Source: Caprimulgus europaeus
Taxonomy: Eukaryota > Chordata > Aves > Caprimulgiformes > Caprimulgidae
Assembly: GCA_907165065.1 (NCBI GenBank)
Contig: OU015541.1
Location: 15,006,501 to 15,070,500, forward strand
Length of the DNA: 64,000 bases
Direction of reading: 5' to 3'
A model generated the notes under the pieces. That model was not told the DNA's origin. It saw only the letters and a list, made by a program, of their open reading frames with translations, and did no database searches. Shown piece after piece: positions 1-16,269 of the stretch. Every line of letters begins with the position of its first letter. Within the stretch, counting starts at the first letter, position 1. A program made the translations under genes and the position numbers.

Positions 1-4318
<4,318 letters not shown>

Positions 4319-4509
4319 CTCAGCTCCCAGCTGAATAAGGGTCTCTATGAGAACCGCCGTCTGCACGGTCATATGAAGGCAGCCAGCGATACGTGCACCT
4401 TTCAGTGGCTTTGATGCAGCGTACATCTCCCGCATCTTCATCAGCCCTGGCATCTCATTCTCTGCAATCTCAATGGCCTTGCGACCCCAGTCTGCAAGGC
4501 TGATGTCAG
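4319..4509 (-). CDS. AHCY: AHCY coding exon 2 (residues 10-73)
   Basis: The exon opens after TTACAG with [20 protein letters not shown] and ends [11 protein letters not shown] before a GTAAAG donor. It carries part of the substrate-binding domain. The adenosine-contacting segment HMTV-x-TAVLIETL is present, with His55, Thr57 and Thr60 conserved. Residue 59 is Gln (codon CAG) where human has Glu; as I recall, Gln also occurs here in other AHCY proteins such as yeast, so this is probably neutral. Length 191 nt, phase 1 in and phase 0 out. The frame is intact. Confidence 0.96.
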
Positions 4510-6285
4510 CTGTAAGAGAAGGAGGACAGGTGTTAGAGTTTAAATAGCTGAGACCTTGGTATCTGTTCACACACTTGTGGATAGGCATCGGCTGCAACAG
4601 CTGAGCTGAACACCCAGCAACAGCTGGGAGAAGACAGAGCTGGAGGAAAAATGGACCCTGTTCCAGCTACTCCCTGCTTTTTTACTATGGTACACAGGCT
4701 TTCAACCAAGTTTAGACCAAGCCTAAAGGCCCCTCTGAAAAACAGTGTGATCCTGTATAAGCATATTAACCAACTGTGATCTATTGTGCAGACATCCTGA
4801 GGCCCACTAATTCAGTAAGTCCCAGCCTTAAGCTGAGACTCCTCCTTGCAAATACTGCCCAAGGGTCTGACACTTCCATGGAAATTGACTAACACAGTAC
4901 TAAGCCTCGCACATGGGGGGGGCCTGTCTGTATGGAAATAGCTTCCCCACATAAGAACACACACAGCGTGCTCCCTGCCAAGTGCACCAGGAGCTGAGCC
5001 CAGCCCAGCTTCCCCTCTTAAGAGCTAAGCTGGAGGGTTCTAGCCCCTTGGATCCACAAAGATTATTTTCAAGGTAAAACTTGCAACTACCTTAGTTACA
5101 AGTTCTGCCTTTGTAAAAAGGATCTATAGTAGAAAAGTTCAGCAAAAACTGAACAGAAGAGACTTGTAACAGGCTAGCTCAGGGTAGAAAACACTGCACT
5201 CACCATGGATGTTGTACTCCAGCCTTAAAAAGGGGGTAAAACACTACCACTGAAGTGCACCACTCTGCAGCATCAGCCAACACCAACCGTCCCTCTTACT
5301 CAGCTCTTTCACAAGAGATTTCAGAAGCTTACCACCTCACTTAAAAACATGGTAAAATACTTTGCTTTCACCTATCTAGTGAACACAAGCAGTTTAAAGC
5401 ACTCGGGAAGACCAGGACCTCTGAGTCACACTGCCATGTTTAATATAGACAAGCTAATTGCTTTTTGCTCCAGAACAAAACCTGGGGGCCACCAAAGCCA
5501 CTACCGACACTCACTAACTGGTGCACAGCTTGTACACCAACAAGGGGCTAATGAATGCCCAGGCAATGGAAGGAACATGGAGACAACGGTGGGGGGGGAT
5601 CTTGAATCTTCCCCTTCCTAAGGACTCGGTGGTTTTACCAGGGCTGCCTAAAAATATAAACTGTAGTATTTTAGGTTCATAGTCTCTAAGGGAAAATATT
5701 TATGAACCTGAGCCTTACAGACTAATGGTCTGATCTTTGAGCTTAGCCTTCAAAGAAGACACAATTCTTTATAAAAATTAGAAATTTTTTTGTGGAGTTT
5801 TAGGTCTACAAAAATACCCGCCAAAATCTTTTGGGAAATGTGTAACACAGATCCCAGATTTAAAGACACTTTCGCATTCGGAGTGAAAGCTCCAGCGAAG
5901 GGTTTCTGGGGCAGTCAGAGCAGGAGAAACTCTGGGGACGGGGCAGCCGTGGGCTCCGGGGCTGGGAAGCAGCAGAACCGCGGGTGGAAGCCCCACTGGC
6001 GCCGCGCTGCGTTGGTACAGCCCCCTCCTCCGGGGCTGCGGGTATTCCAGCAGCGCGGGTGCCAGCGCGGCCCAGCCCCAGCGCAGAGCGGGGCTTCGGG
6101 GCTCGGATCCCCTCGCTGCCCGCGCTCCCCGCCCCCGCGGCACGGCGAACAGGCAGCTGCCATCTTTCCCCCGCCACCACATCCAACGACCGCACCGGGG
6201 CCGCTGAGCCTCGGCTGCGCTCCGTGGAGCTCCCCGGCACGGCCTGACCCCGCTGCAGGGGGCTGGGCCCGGGGCTCGCACTTAC
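4510..6285 (-). other. AHCY: AHCY intron 1
   Basis: A 1,776 bp intron between coding exons 1 and 2. Its first 350 bases (about 5930-6285) lie in the CpG island and contain a YY1-type motif at 6156-6166. The rest is unique and AT-rich, with a run of 8 G at about 4914-4921 and another of 8 G near 5591. No gene or transposon seen. Confidence 0.85.
6156..6166 (-). promoter_or_regulatory. YY1-type motif in AHCY intron 1
   Basis: The minus (sense) strand reads AAGATGGCAGC, a full match to the YY1 consensus AAnATGGCnGC. It lies about 150 bp downstream of the AHCY start codon inside the CpG island, a position common for YY1 sites in housekeeping genes. The identical 11-mer occurs in ITCH exon 1. Confidence 0.5.
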
Positions 6286-6313
6286 CCACTTTGTAGGGCA
6301 GCCTGTCCGACAT
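6286..6313 (-). CDS. AHCY: AHCY coding exon 1 (residues 1-9 plus one base)
   Basis: The minus-strand ATG at 6313 starts MSDRLPYKV, the vertebrate AHCY N terminus (human MSDKLPYKV). The start context has A at -3. A donor (G|GTAAG) follows at 6285-6284. The exon ends in phase 1, and its last G joins CT of exon 2 to make Ala10, as in the human protein. The exon sits inside the CpG island. Longer minus-strand open frames through this region are GC-rich artefacts that ignore this donor. Confidence 0.93.
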
Positions 6314-6405
6314 GCTAGCGGGGCGCGAAGCGCGGCAGCCGGCGGAGGAGAAGGCGGCAGCGGCCCCGAGCGCGCTTTAAGTAGAGGCGGCGCTGCCGCC
6401 TGCGT

Positions 6406-6415
6406 GGGGCGGGGC
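6406..6415 (+). promoter_or_regulatory. GC box (Sp1/KLF type) upstream of AHCY
   Basis: GGGGCGGGGC is a canonical Sp1/KLF site, about 95 bp upstream of the AHCY start codon and a few tens of bases upstream of the inferred transcription start. Factor occupancy is inference. Confidence 0.5.
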
Positions 6416-6432
6416 GAGCCGAGCCGAGCCGG

Positions 6433-6438
6433 CACGTG
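6433..6438. promoter_or_regulatory. CACGTG E-box overlapping an NRF1-like site
   Basis: A palindromic CACGTG E-box (MYC/MAX/USF class) is embedded in GGCACGTGCGCGC, which also resembles half of an NRF1 site. It is about 120 bp upstream of the AHCY start codon. AHCY is plausibly growth-regulated, but binding is inference. Confidence 0.4.
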
Positions 6439-6860
6439 CGCGCTGGGGCCTTGGCCGCGGCGCCGCGTATTTGCGGCGGGGCCCCGCGTCTCCCACCACC
6501 CCCCGCCTCTCCCGCTGCTCCCTATCTCCTGGCCGCCAGGGGATGGGCGTCCCCCGCGGGCAGAGGAGGGCCTCGGACCCCCCGGTGCTTGGGCGGTTCC
6601 CCCGCTCCCTTCAGCCCCCGGTACCACAGTGGGCTCCAGCGGCCTCCTGTGCCCCAGCGTGAGCCCCGGGCCCACGGCAGGGCAGGCTCTGGCGCCCGCT
6701 GGTTCCTGGAGCGGCCCTGCGTGGCCCACCCACCGCCACCAGAGCCAGGACAGGCCCTGGGCGCCAGCACCAGCCCTGGCTGTGGAGCCACGGGGGGCCC
6801 TGCCCAGCAGCGCACCCGGCCCGCCCGCCTGGGAGGTTCCTGAACCATCCCAGGAGCGAG

Positions 6861-6922
6861 TTGCTGTGCACGGTTAGTTACTGTGCATGGTTAGTTACTG
6901 TATGCAGTTACTGTACATGGTG
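6861..6922. repeat. Degenerate tandem repeat, about 17 bp period, four units
   Basis: Four imperfect units (6861-6877, 6878-6894, 6895-6907, 6908-6922) share the core ttactgt(g/a)catggttag. The second is nearly identical to the first, the third is shortened and the fourth diverged. It sits at the outer edge of the AHCY CpG island. A small minisatellite; no function evident. Confidence 0.75.
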
Positions 6923-7663
6923 ACTGTGGCAAACAGACCCTTGGCAGCCGTGGGGCCAGGGCAGTGCTCGCCTCAGTCAGCCGGGCCTGTGAGGCAGGGC
7001 AGCACACTGGTGAGATGCCAGGCAGGCACAGCCGGGGTGCAGCATGTGTGGCTCTATCTGCCTGGACCTTGGACTCGGCTGTGGCCTGTGGCCCTTTCCT
7101 CATGCCAGCCTTCTGCTGGTTTGGCCGGTGCAGGCAGGAACAGGCCTGCTGGACCCTGCCCCCAGCCACAGCCAATTCCCGCTGTGCATGCAGGAGGCAG
7201 AGCCCTGCTTCAGCCTGGTCTGGGGGTCAGGCACACGTTCACTCCTGTTCTAACATCAGAAATGCGTTTTTCATAAGCTTCAGTCATAAACAGGGGTGAA
7301 CTCTGTGACCAGCTGTTATACACCTCTTCTTTTATCAGTGAAATATTTAAAAGTGAAGATTTCCTCATACTCACCCATAAATTCTCGCTGAATTATTTTG
7401 CAAAGCTTGAAATAATTCTCAGTGCAGATTTCAGTCCAACACCTCAACTCACAGTGTAACCCATAAATGGGGTTCAGTATTTGTTATCTGAGCAGCAGCT
7501 GATCTTCAGTGACCAGTCCTACAGTCAACAGTCCAATTGGAAAGACAGAAGTCCCAGTAGGAAACCTGTAGCCCTGCAGCCAGTACATGTGCAAGTGGTA
7601 GTGTTCGTGTTCAATATTCAGAGTGCTGCAGGCACACTGGCACATCTGGTACCGTACCAAGCC
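6923..7663. other. Intergenic sequence, GC-rich then unique
   Basis: GC-rich to about 7230 as the shoulder of the AHCY island, then ordinary unique sequence up to the CR1 at 7664. Open frames here show no family resemblance and no splice context. I see no gene. Confidence 0.6.
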
Positions 7664-8203
7664 ATTCTCTACTCTGCCCTGGTGAGGCCACAGCTGGAGT
7701 ACTGTGTCCAGTTCTAGGCTCCTCAGTTCAAGAGGGACAGGGATCTTCTAGAGAGAGTCCAGCAGAGAGGCCACAAAGATGATGAGGGGCGTGGAGCATC
7801 TACCTGACAAGGAGAGGCTGAGAGAGCTGGGACTCTTCAGCCTGGAGAAGAGCAGACTGAGAGGGGATCTGATCAATGTCTATAACTATCTGAAGTGTGC
7901 GGGCCAGATGGATGGGGCCGGGCTCTTTTTGGTGGTGCCCGGTGACAGGACAAGGGGCAATGGGCACAAACTGGAACACTGGAAGTTCCAGACAAATTTC
8001 AGGAAAAATTTATTTACTGTGAGGGTGCCGGAGCCCTGGGGCAGGCTGCCCAGAGAGGGTGTGGAGTCTCCATCTCTGGAGATGTTCAAAACCTGCCTGT
8101 ATGCTTCCCTGTGCAACCTGCTGTAGGGAACCTGCTTTGTCAGGGCGGTTGGACTGGATGATCTCCTGGGGTCCCTTCTATCCCCACCATTCTGTGATTC
8201 TGT
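7664..8203 (+). mobile_element. CR1 LINE 3' end, 5'-truncated
   Basis: Plus-strand CR1 remnant. It runs from the end of the reverse-transcriptase reading frame (ctctgccctggtgaggccac, encoding the LVRPQLEYCVQF-type tail) through the conserved [19 protein letters not shown] segment to the 3' UTR (gttggactggatgatctcct), and ends at the terminal attctgtgattctgt repeats. The 5' part of the element is missing, as in nearly all CR1 copies. Somewhat diverged from the copies at 16270 and 25533. Confidence 0.92.
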
Positions 8204-11070
8204 AAATCAAAAGGTGCCCAAAGGAGCATGTCCGTTCCCCTGGGACAGATCCATCTGAGTTGGTCCTGCTTTCATTGGTTTACATCACCAACAACCTTTT
8301 TCTCACAGCTCAAATGAACTAACTGGCTCACAGCAGTTGGACAGGAGTTCTGGCTCCGGCAGTTGCCCACCCACTCATCCAAGACACCAAGGTTGTATCG
8401 CTGGCTGTTTCTGCATGCTCCTGCATGCCTGCGTCTGCCAAAAGGCAACTGGGGGACTTCCCTGCAGCCCTTTGTTACACAGTGTGACCTAAGGGCAGCA
8501 GAATGCTCCAAATGTGCCTCACGTTGGGTGTCAGCCCACAGCCTCCCTAGCAAACCCAATCATCAAGTTTGTCCCTTACAGTTAATGTCTTTATGCATTA
8601 ACCCACAGCAACCCCTGCACATAAAATGTCCTTCCTAAATTAATAAGCAAGTCCAGAACAAAGACATCATTTCATATAACTCCCATTAATTTTAGCTCAA
8701 GGCACACCTTCCTGCAAAGGCTGGAAGGGACCAGCACCTGACTACAGCCAAGCTAAGGACTGGGTGGCCAGAGCTGATAGGATTCGTTAAATGAGGACAG
8801 ATCAGCTCCACCTAGTGTGAAGGTGCTCCAACGCTTCCCAAAATATTCTCAGTTGTTTCTAACAGCATAAGGAGCGCTGAAAGACAAGTCATGCTAGCGG
8901 CATGGTTTGCCCTCACCCTCTCATTTAGGAGATTATTACCTCATAGCACTGTGTTCTACTACATCTTAATGTAGTCAGTGCCTTGACTCCATATACACCC
9001 TGGTCCTTTCATTGTTGCTGTCACTGGTGAATTTGGGACACCAGGTGGCACAAGATAGGCACAAATTTAGGGAATAGGATGTTGTGAAGAAGAAGGAACA
9101 GGAAAAAGAAAAGTACGAAACCCCACTACCTTACAGAGTACATGAAGCAATAACAGGATGTTATTCATGTTATACATCCTGTGACTGTTTCATTTACTGT
9201 ATTAGTTTAGGTAGGGAAGTTTTGGATCGTAAATTTAAATATCTCGTGGTCACTGAAAAGCTGTGAAACTCAGAGGGAAAAAAAAAGCTTTTTTAAAAAA
9301 TGAGAATATAACATTTCTGCAGAACTATAGTTAAAAAAAGATTGGGCTTATTGGTATGGCGAGGAAATGCTGTAGATTTCAAGACTGGGAGAAAACATGA
9401 GTAAGCTTCTGTATAAGGCAGGTAATACTTCACCCAGGTACTCCACACAAAGCCAGTTAGTTGCTTGACTGGGGCACTTTATATATTATATATGTTGTAA
9501 GAAGGATTTTGTGCAATCTGATATGTTTTTTATCAAAAGAACGCCTGTGATTTGTTCGACAGGATTCTCACTTGACAGTGCAGTGGGAGTATCTGTGCTG
9601 AGTGTGAATTAGAAATGCACAGAAAATGAGGCTGTTGTTCACAGGACTTCATTTGTCACAGCAGGTGGAAGATGGGTATCAAAGAGTGGCAAGGATGGTG
9701 TGACAATTAATGCACCACTGTGGGGAGCTGGGTTCTGTCCCTACCACAGCACATCATCCCCTTGTGGTGCTGGCTCAGTCCCTTAGGCCAGGCTTGCCAT
9801 GAGTGATCATTAATTGCATACTCATTTTCTAGGTGCCTATGACAAGCATCCTCTGGCTCTTTCCTATTCTTTGTCCAATGTCCTGCCAGGCTGCATAAAC
9901 TGAACTTCAGAGTACATCACTGACCTTAGAAAATGTAGCACAATGCCAAATGCTCTGACAAAACAAGCCCTGCCTGTCTCAAAGTGGTACCCACAAGTAA
10001 TGAGAACATTTGATGCTATATTCTGTTCACCCTTACGCATAAACTGCAGACAATGATTCCACTTTCCCACAAACTTACATACACATTGCAAAAATCAATT
10101 CATTTCTGCCTGTGAAGCCCTGTGATATTGTGGTGGCAGCATTGAGGAGAACCCTGAATTAGGAAACTCATATTTTACCCTGCATAAAGGTTTGATGTTG
10201 ATGAGGAGTGGAGAAGAATCCCCATAGCAAACAATGCAGATGAAAGAGCTGTTGTATAACTACTGTTGTATAACTACTGCTCCAGCTAGCAGAAGCCATT
10301 CTGTGCAGGGAGGCAGGTACAGTGTTTGATGATCCAGTTAAATCATACCACCAGTTAAATCATGTCACAAAGTGCCTAACGAAGGTTGTAACAGTGATGG
10401 CATCACTGGCGACTTCTAAGTGCCTTGCTCTGCAGCCTCACCACTTGTGAGGGCCCCAGCCAGCAGCTGAAGGTTGCAGCAGCCTTCTTACCCTACACCG
10501 GATGACTCACACTGCTAATTTAGCTTAGCCAGGGTCCCACATGGACTAGAGCCCCTGTTGTTCAGGCCTTAAATTGGCTTTTAATATAGTGCTGTTGGGG
10601 ATAGCATAGACCTACACTTAGAGTACTCACAAGCATGTTACTGCTCATGCTGCAAGTGAACACTGCCTACCTGCCCTCAAGCACATCTGAGGCATCTATT
10701 GCTTCATGTGTTTGCACAAAGTCCTTCACGATGAGATTTCCCGCTCACTATCATCTCGTGCAGCAGTACAGAATAACACCACTGGGGAGCTAGTTCAATT
10801 AACACTATCTCAATCCACAGCAACATTTATATTACTGTAGCAAGCATTAGCATATGATGATAATACTGTTTGCTCCAGTGATATTAAATTCAACACTTCC
10901 CAGATTTACCGCAGCTAACTTTCTCCTCCCCTCTCCTCAGTAAAGCCTTCTGCACTTTACCAGTGCAGATTTTGTGTTTGTGGTGCCATCCACTTTCCAT
11001 CATTAACTGCCCAACAGAAGGCAGAGAGCCTTCATTCCGACTTCCCTGTGAATGACGACTGACAACATTT
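8204..11070. other. AHCY-ITCH intergenic sequence, unique
   Basis: About 2.9 kb of mostly unique sequence without recognisable genes. It includes a CTCF-like motif at 9038-9051 and two short near-perfect local duplications (around 10250-10280 and 10332-10366). Confidence 0.6.
9038..9051 (+). promoter_or_regulatory. Candidate CTCF site
   Basis: ACACCAGGTGGCAC matches the CTCF core CCASYAGRKGGCAS at 13 of 14 positions; only the first base differs. It lies between the divergent AHCY and ITCH genes, where an insulator would be plausible. Sequence match only. Confidence 0.45.
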
Positions 11071-11140
11071 AAATAAGAATCACAGGAGCATTTTGGTTGG
11101 AAAAGACCTTTAAGATCATCGAGTCCAGCTGAAGACTTTG
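11071..11140 (-). mobile_element. CR1 LINE 3' tail, very short
   Basis: On the plus strand: aatcacaggagcattttg, then gttggaaaagacctttaaga, then tcatcgagtccagc. This is the terminal 3' UTR of a CR1 in minus orientation. Only about 70 bp can be recognised. Confidence 0.7.
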
Positions 11141-13589
11141 TAATGATCAAGCTGGTGCCTTTTGGGAGAGCATGGTTAGTCCAAGGGTTAAAAGGAGGCT
11201 ATGCTTTTGTTGCAAGAACACTAGAAATTATTTACTTGTGAACATGCTGTCTGTACACCCAGTGCAAGCAGGAACTGATGCAAGAGCTAGAAGAGAATAA
11301 ATTAACTGGTGTGAAGGGAAGTCTGGACTAATTTTACCTGTTGCCTCTTATTGTCCTTATACTCTCAACAAGAGGAAAAAAACACCAGGTCTTGTTTCTT
11401 AGAGGAACCCTGGGGCCAGCCTGTTACACAAAAGGCTGGTTCGGCCCCTGAGAGCCTGAGGCTCTGGGTTAGTGCTAAGTCAGTACAACATCATCTTCTC
11501 CTCCCTTTCGCAGTTGTAGCAGCATGAACTGAGGACCAAGCCCTGAGCCTTGTAGAGCAAGTTTAACCAAGTAAATTCTCCCTTAATCCAGCCTGGGAAA
11601 TTATGAGCACTGCACGTGGTATGTTAATGGCATGCGATGGGACTGGTACAGCAACCTTCCTGCCCCTTGCTCTTACTCACCTTACGTCTGCAATTCAGCT
11701 GCCCAGTTACTTACTGCACACTGAGCATGAGAAAGGCTGGATAAAATAAATAGAGTGAATGAACAAGATTGCTACTCAGCAAGGGATACTGAAAGCCTGG
11801 GCCTGTACAAGACCAGAGTTCTGGTTCAGAGTTCTTGTTCAGAAGAGTAACGCTGCAGCTCCATGGACAGACAGACTTAGAGAAACACACAACTTGACCT
11901 CTTACTCAACAGGACTGCTAACCTGAGTAGTTTTGGTTTTTTAGTGGAGAGCATTGGGGTGTCCTGCTATGAGGGACTACATAAAGAAGGTACAGATCCC
12001 TGAAGCTGATAAGACTCTTAAAGAATTTACAAGGAAAACCAGTTCATTAGCTTTATTTGGCCTTGGATCAAGGCCCAGGTATTTAAATCATACCTTCTCC
12101 TTTTGTATTAGTTTTGACATTACATAGCTTTTTATCATCATCTGTTCTGCTCTGAAATGCAAGCTGATTTATGCCAGAGCAATTTGCAAGGAGGTAAGCC
12201 ACTCAGGGATGAGTCAGCCTTTCTGATGTAGATAATTTACAACTGTATAAATGAAGGAGATTATGAGGGTGGCACAGGAATAAACCTGGGTCTAAACAAG
12301 ATAAAGGCTCCCTCTCTACTAGCATCTCCATTTCAAAAACTGGCAGAAGCAGGTATCCAACTCGCACTGACAATGAGTAAATGCATGTGTTTGTCCTTTA
12401 AGAATCCCAGATGCAGCATCGGGAGAGCAAAGCTGTAACTGGGATCCAAGTGCTGCCTGTGTGTACCCTGTGTATCTGCCGTGCCGCCTCACCACTGGCC
12501 CCGCTGACCCAAATGCTGCTTGCAAGGTCCCTGTATGGACTAGAGCTGGGCAGAGCCATCAGTTAAAATATGCATGGTGTGCTTCACGTGTCCCAGCAGC
12601 ACCATGCCACGTCTTTTTCTGAAAACTGCCCAGCAGATTTACAGTATCATGTTCTTCGCTCCCAGAGAAAAATAACGTTCAGCCTTTTGCGTGGGGAAGA
12701 GAGGAACAATCTTCCCAGTATCTTGTCCTTCCTTTAAAACATCTACGTATCTTGGTTGTGTCATTTCCGTTCTCAAGACACCTAATCACTCCTTCCCAGT
12801 TGTTTGATTATGCACTGTAGAGCAATTGAGTAATAAAATAATTAAATAGCCACATGTTTTTGTTTTAACCTTTAATTAGGTTACTTGGAAATAATAATAG
12901 TTTCTCACCAACCTGAGGATTTCGTTCATTCCTTCTCCAGATAACAGGAAGCAATTTATCTTCTCCTACTGATACTTTTCTAAATCTCAAGTCAAATTAA
13001 TCAATTCTGATTTTAAAGTCAGTTAGAAATAGATACCCTCTGACACCACACTGTTATTCTAATGAGTGAAATAATGAATTCAGACTCTGAAAACAAGGCA
13101 GCACAACAAAAATTCTCATTTTAGGAATTACAATTTCAAGATAGTAAGTCTAATTTTAAAATATAAAACATTTGCTGCAATATTTACCTAGTTAACAAAA
13201 AGCTCCAGAAGACTTATTTATGAGAAGACTTACTTTATAGTTTTTAATATAGTGCTTTGAAATCCAGTAATGAAAAATGATGTGAAAACAGGATGTCCCT
13301 GCATTTATAAATCACCAAATTTACAAAGCCTTAAGTCAGACAGAAGTGTTAAGCCACTGTTAAAGATTTAACATAGCTTAGCAGGTAGTGGATGCTGATG
13401 TTGCCTGATGACTATTTCACCATCATTGTGTGATATTTGCCTGGGGCTGTGTCTAGCCTGAAGTGGGTAAGCATTCACACTATCAAAATTGGTTCCGTGG
13501 AGAGATGGTCACTGTGGTCTCTTCAGTACCAGGACCAGCTTTATGTTGTTGACTTACATACGTTGTTGAGGTCCTAAATGAAGGTCAAC
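11141..13589. other. AHCY-ITCH intergenic sequence, unique
   Basis: About 2.4 kb with no recognisable gene, RNA gene or transposon. The part at 12740-13330 is notably AT-rich and stop-dense. Confidence 0.6.
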
Positions 13590-14385
13590 AAAAACCTCAG
13601 GAAACTCCACAATGAAAAATGCAGGTGGTCAAAGATAGCTCTGTGTCTGGGAAGGAGTAACCCCAATCCAGCAGGACATGGGGTTGACTGCCTAGAAAGC
13701 AATTTGGTGGAAGTGGTGCTGGAGTCCTGGTGAACAAGTTGAGTAGGAGTCCACCAAGTGCCCCTGTGACACAGCAGGGCAACTGCATCCAGGGCTGTAT
13801 CATCAAGAGAGCAGCCGCCAGGGTGAGATCAGGGAACCTTGCCCTTTACTCTGCAGCGGCACAAACCCATCTGCTAGTGCTTGGTCCAGTTTGAGCTCCT
13901 TGGTATATACGACAGGCACTGATGTACCAGAGTCCAGGGGTGGCCACCAAGATGATCAGGGATGGAGCACAGGACATTTCAGGAGATGCCGAGAGCTGGT
14001 TTTGTTTAGACTGGAGAAGAGAAGGCAAAGAGGGATCTTAATGCTGTCCACAGCTGCCTGAAGGGAGGTGTAAAGAAGATGGAGCCATACTCTTGGCAGA
14101 GGTGCACAGGGGCAGGATGAGGGACAAGAAGCAAAAGTTCCTACAAATGAAATTCCAATTAGATATAAGGAAAAAAAAATCACTATGCAAGTCATCAAAC
14201 ACTCAACTAGGGCATAAAGAGGCTATGAGATCTCCATCCTTGAAGATATTTATCTCTTGACTGGACAAGGTCCTGTGCAAGCTGATCTAAGTTGGTCCTG
14301 GTTCAAGCAGGGGATGGACCTAGAGGCCTCCAGAGGTTTCTTTCTACCTAAATTATTTTTTATTTATGTGATTCTATCTGGATTT
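13590..14385 (+). mobile_element. Old, diverged CR1 LINE fragment
   Basis: A longer but eroded plus-strand CR1. Recognisable landmarks in order: ggctgtatcatcaagagagc, a diverged RT tail, gactggagaagagaaggcaa, a diverged 3' UTR and a tail ending in gtgattctat near 14375. Many substitutions and indels relative to the other copies mark it as the oldest full-tail CR1 in the intergenic region. Boundaries are approximate. Confidence 0.75.
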
Positions 14386-16269
14386 TTGTGTGCTTCACTA
14401 AAATACATTTTTAAAAAATCATTAAACACCTGTCAAGAAGCCAAGAAACCCAGTTCTGTTTCCAACTCCGACAGCGACCTGCTGTGCAACATTTACTAAA
14501 TGATGTAATCTTGGAGAAAACATATGCGAGGTCAATGGGGATCTCTTGGTTGAGAGTGGAAAAAGAGAGTGATTGAAGGCAGGGTCTGTTTTGGGAGAGG
14601 GGATCCCATACTCCAGGAATATCAGAGTAAGAGTGTTCAGTGATTCTGTTACACAGTCTAGTCCCAGCCCTCTAGCTGAAGGAGCCTGGGGCTTTGAGGT
14701 ATCAGAGAGCCACCTCCATTTACAGTCCCCTGCTCAAAAATCTAATAGAATTGCAATATTTTAATGATCCTGCAGGATATTTTTATTCTCACATGGAAGA
14801 TTCAAACATGGAAGTGATTTACACAACTCTGCCACACAGATCCTTATCCTCGGAGGTTTCCCAGTCAACTCCTAGCACCAACAGCTCGAACTTTGTGTGC
14901 TAGTTCTGGCTGTAGCAACACCTCTAAGACATTAGTGGTTTGAATATTGTTATTTAGAATAGCCCAAATGAGAATAAATGCTATTAATATTTTCCCACAA
15001 GAAACAATATCTGAGTCCATGACCTTGAAATCTGGATTAGACTGAGAAAGGATGGAAAAATATTATGAATATTATTAAATATTATTGCTCAGAAATTAAC
15101 TCCCAGAAGCATTGTTTGACCATCTCAAACCTAGGAAATTGGAAAAGCTATAAAGTGTACTCAGTTTTCCTAAAAAGCCTTTGTACAAGACCATTCTGCA
15201 CAGTTGTAGCAAACTTTCCTAATCTTTTGGGGTTATTACTAGTCAAAGTTATGACAGGGAGTAGCAGGAAAAGTCCATCCTGCCTGAATATCTAGTAGTA
15301 GAAAAAGAAAATAACCAAGTAGTCTCCTTCTTTCCCCAAATAAACAAACGAAAGAAAGGTAAAATCTTGGATACGTAGCTCTCCTGCCACTGAGTTACAC
15401 TAATCTGTGCTTGCCACATTGTTCTGGCATTAATTTATTATTTGTTGTTCCATGATAGGCCATGATTCTTAACAGGGCAAATGATTTCTGAAAGAGCATG
15501 AATGTGAAGATTGTTCTACATTCATCTTGTCCTGGCAAGCATAAGCTAATCAGTGGACTGTGCACCTGGAATGCATTCCTTTTCTCATGAATTTTACAGA
15601 GCAGATCACGCCAGTGGAACTTGACCTGAGGCATCAGAAGCTGAAAAATAAGCAGATTAAGGTTGCTGGGGTTGAACATCACTTTTCCGAAATGCCAGTT
15701 ACAAAAGGAGGAAAAAAATGATAACACAGAGGACAACTCGTGTGCTGCCTTTGAAAAGAGACAGTGGGAGTTATTAATTCACATCTGCTTTAGAAACATT
15801 TACCTTGAAAACCTAAAAACTAGTAAGGCAAAACCAGAGACTGCAAATGGCCGCACCGCCCTAGGGATAGATGCACATCTGTTGAATTCGATAGGAGTTC
15901 CACATGTGTGTACTTGGGGTAGCATTCAGCTTCCTGCAAACACTAAACTTCCACTAAAGTTAAAATTGATTCAGGCAGCTGCATTAAAAGCTAGCTGCTA
16001 TGTTCCTCCAGTTTTGGGAATCAAACCGTAGACAATCTGCAAAAACCAGCTCAATGTTATGTACCAGTTGGGAGACAGAACAAATACGCTGTAAAGGAAA
16101 TCCAGCTATGCAGATGTGGAACTCCATGAAATCAGCCTGAGCTTTATTGTCCTGCCAGGACAGGAACCTGTACAGCAACAATGGAGGCATGAGAGAGAAA
16201 TTTCTCTTAAGTAAGGCTTGCAGAAATTATTTTTATTGTTATTCATTTGAGTGGACCATCTCCCACTTT
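14386..16269. other. AHCY-ITCH intergenic sequence
   Basis: Unique, moderately AT-rich. No gene, RNA gene or known repeat seen; open frames up to about 120 codons have no recognisable similarity. Confidence 0.6.

Larger units (their letters stand above)
5930..6860. promoter_or_regulatory. CpG island over AHCY promoter and exon 1
   Basis: The region is strongly GC-rich with dense CpG dinucleotides, in contrast to the AT-rich flanks, and it straddles AHCY exon 1. This is typical of a constitutive housekeeping promoter. Upstream of the start codon on the minus strand lie a TTAAAG element (about 6375-6381), a GC box (6406-6415) and a CACGTG E-box (6433-6438). The many overlapping long open frames on both strands are a composition effect, since stop codons are rare in GC-rich DNA. 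I do not call any of them a gene. Confidence 0.85.

Noticed and set aside
5778-6877. Many long open frames on both strands over the AHCY CpG island (up to 289 codons)
   Set aside because: They overlap each other in all frames, are rich in Ala, Pro, Gly and Arg, match no family, and ignore the AHCY exon 1 splice donor. GC-rich DNA has few stop codons.
15663-16031. 122-codon plus-strand open frame upstream of ITCH
   Set aside because: No recognisable motif, no promoter or splice context, and a comparable frame exists on the other strand. Treated as chance.
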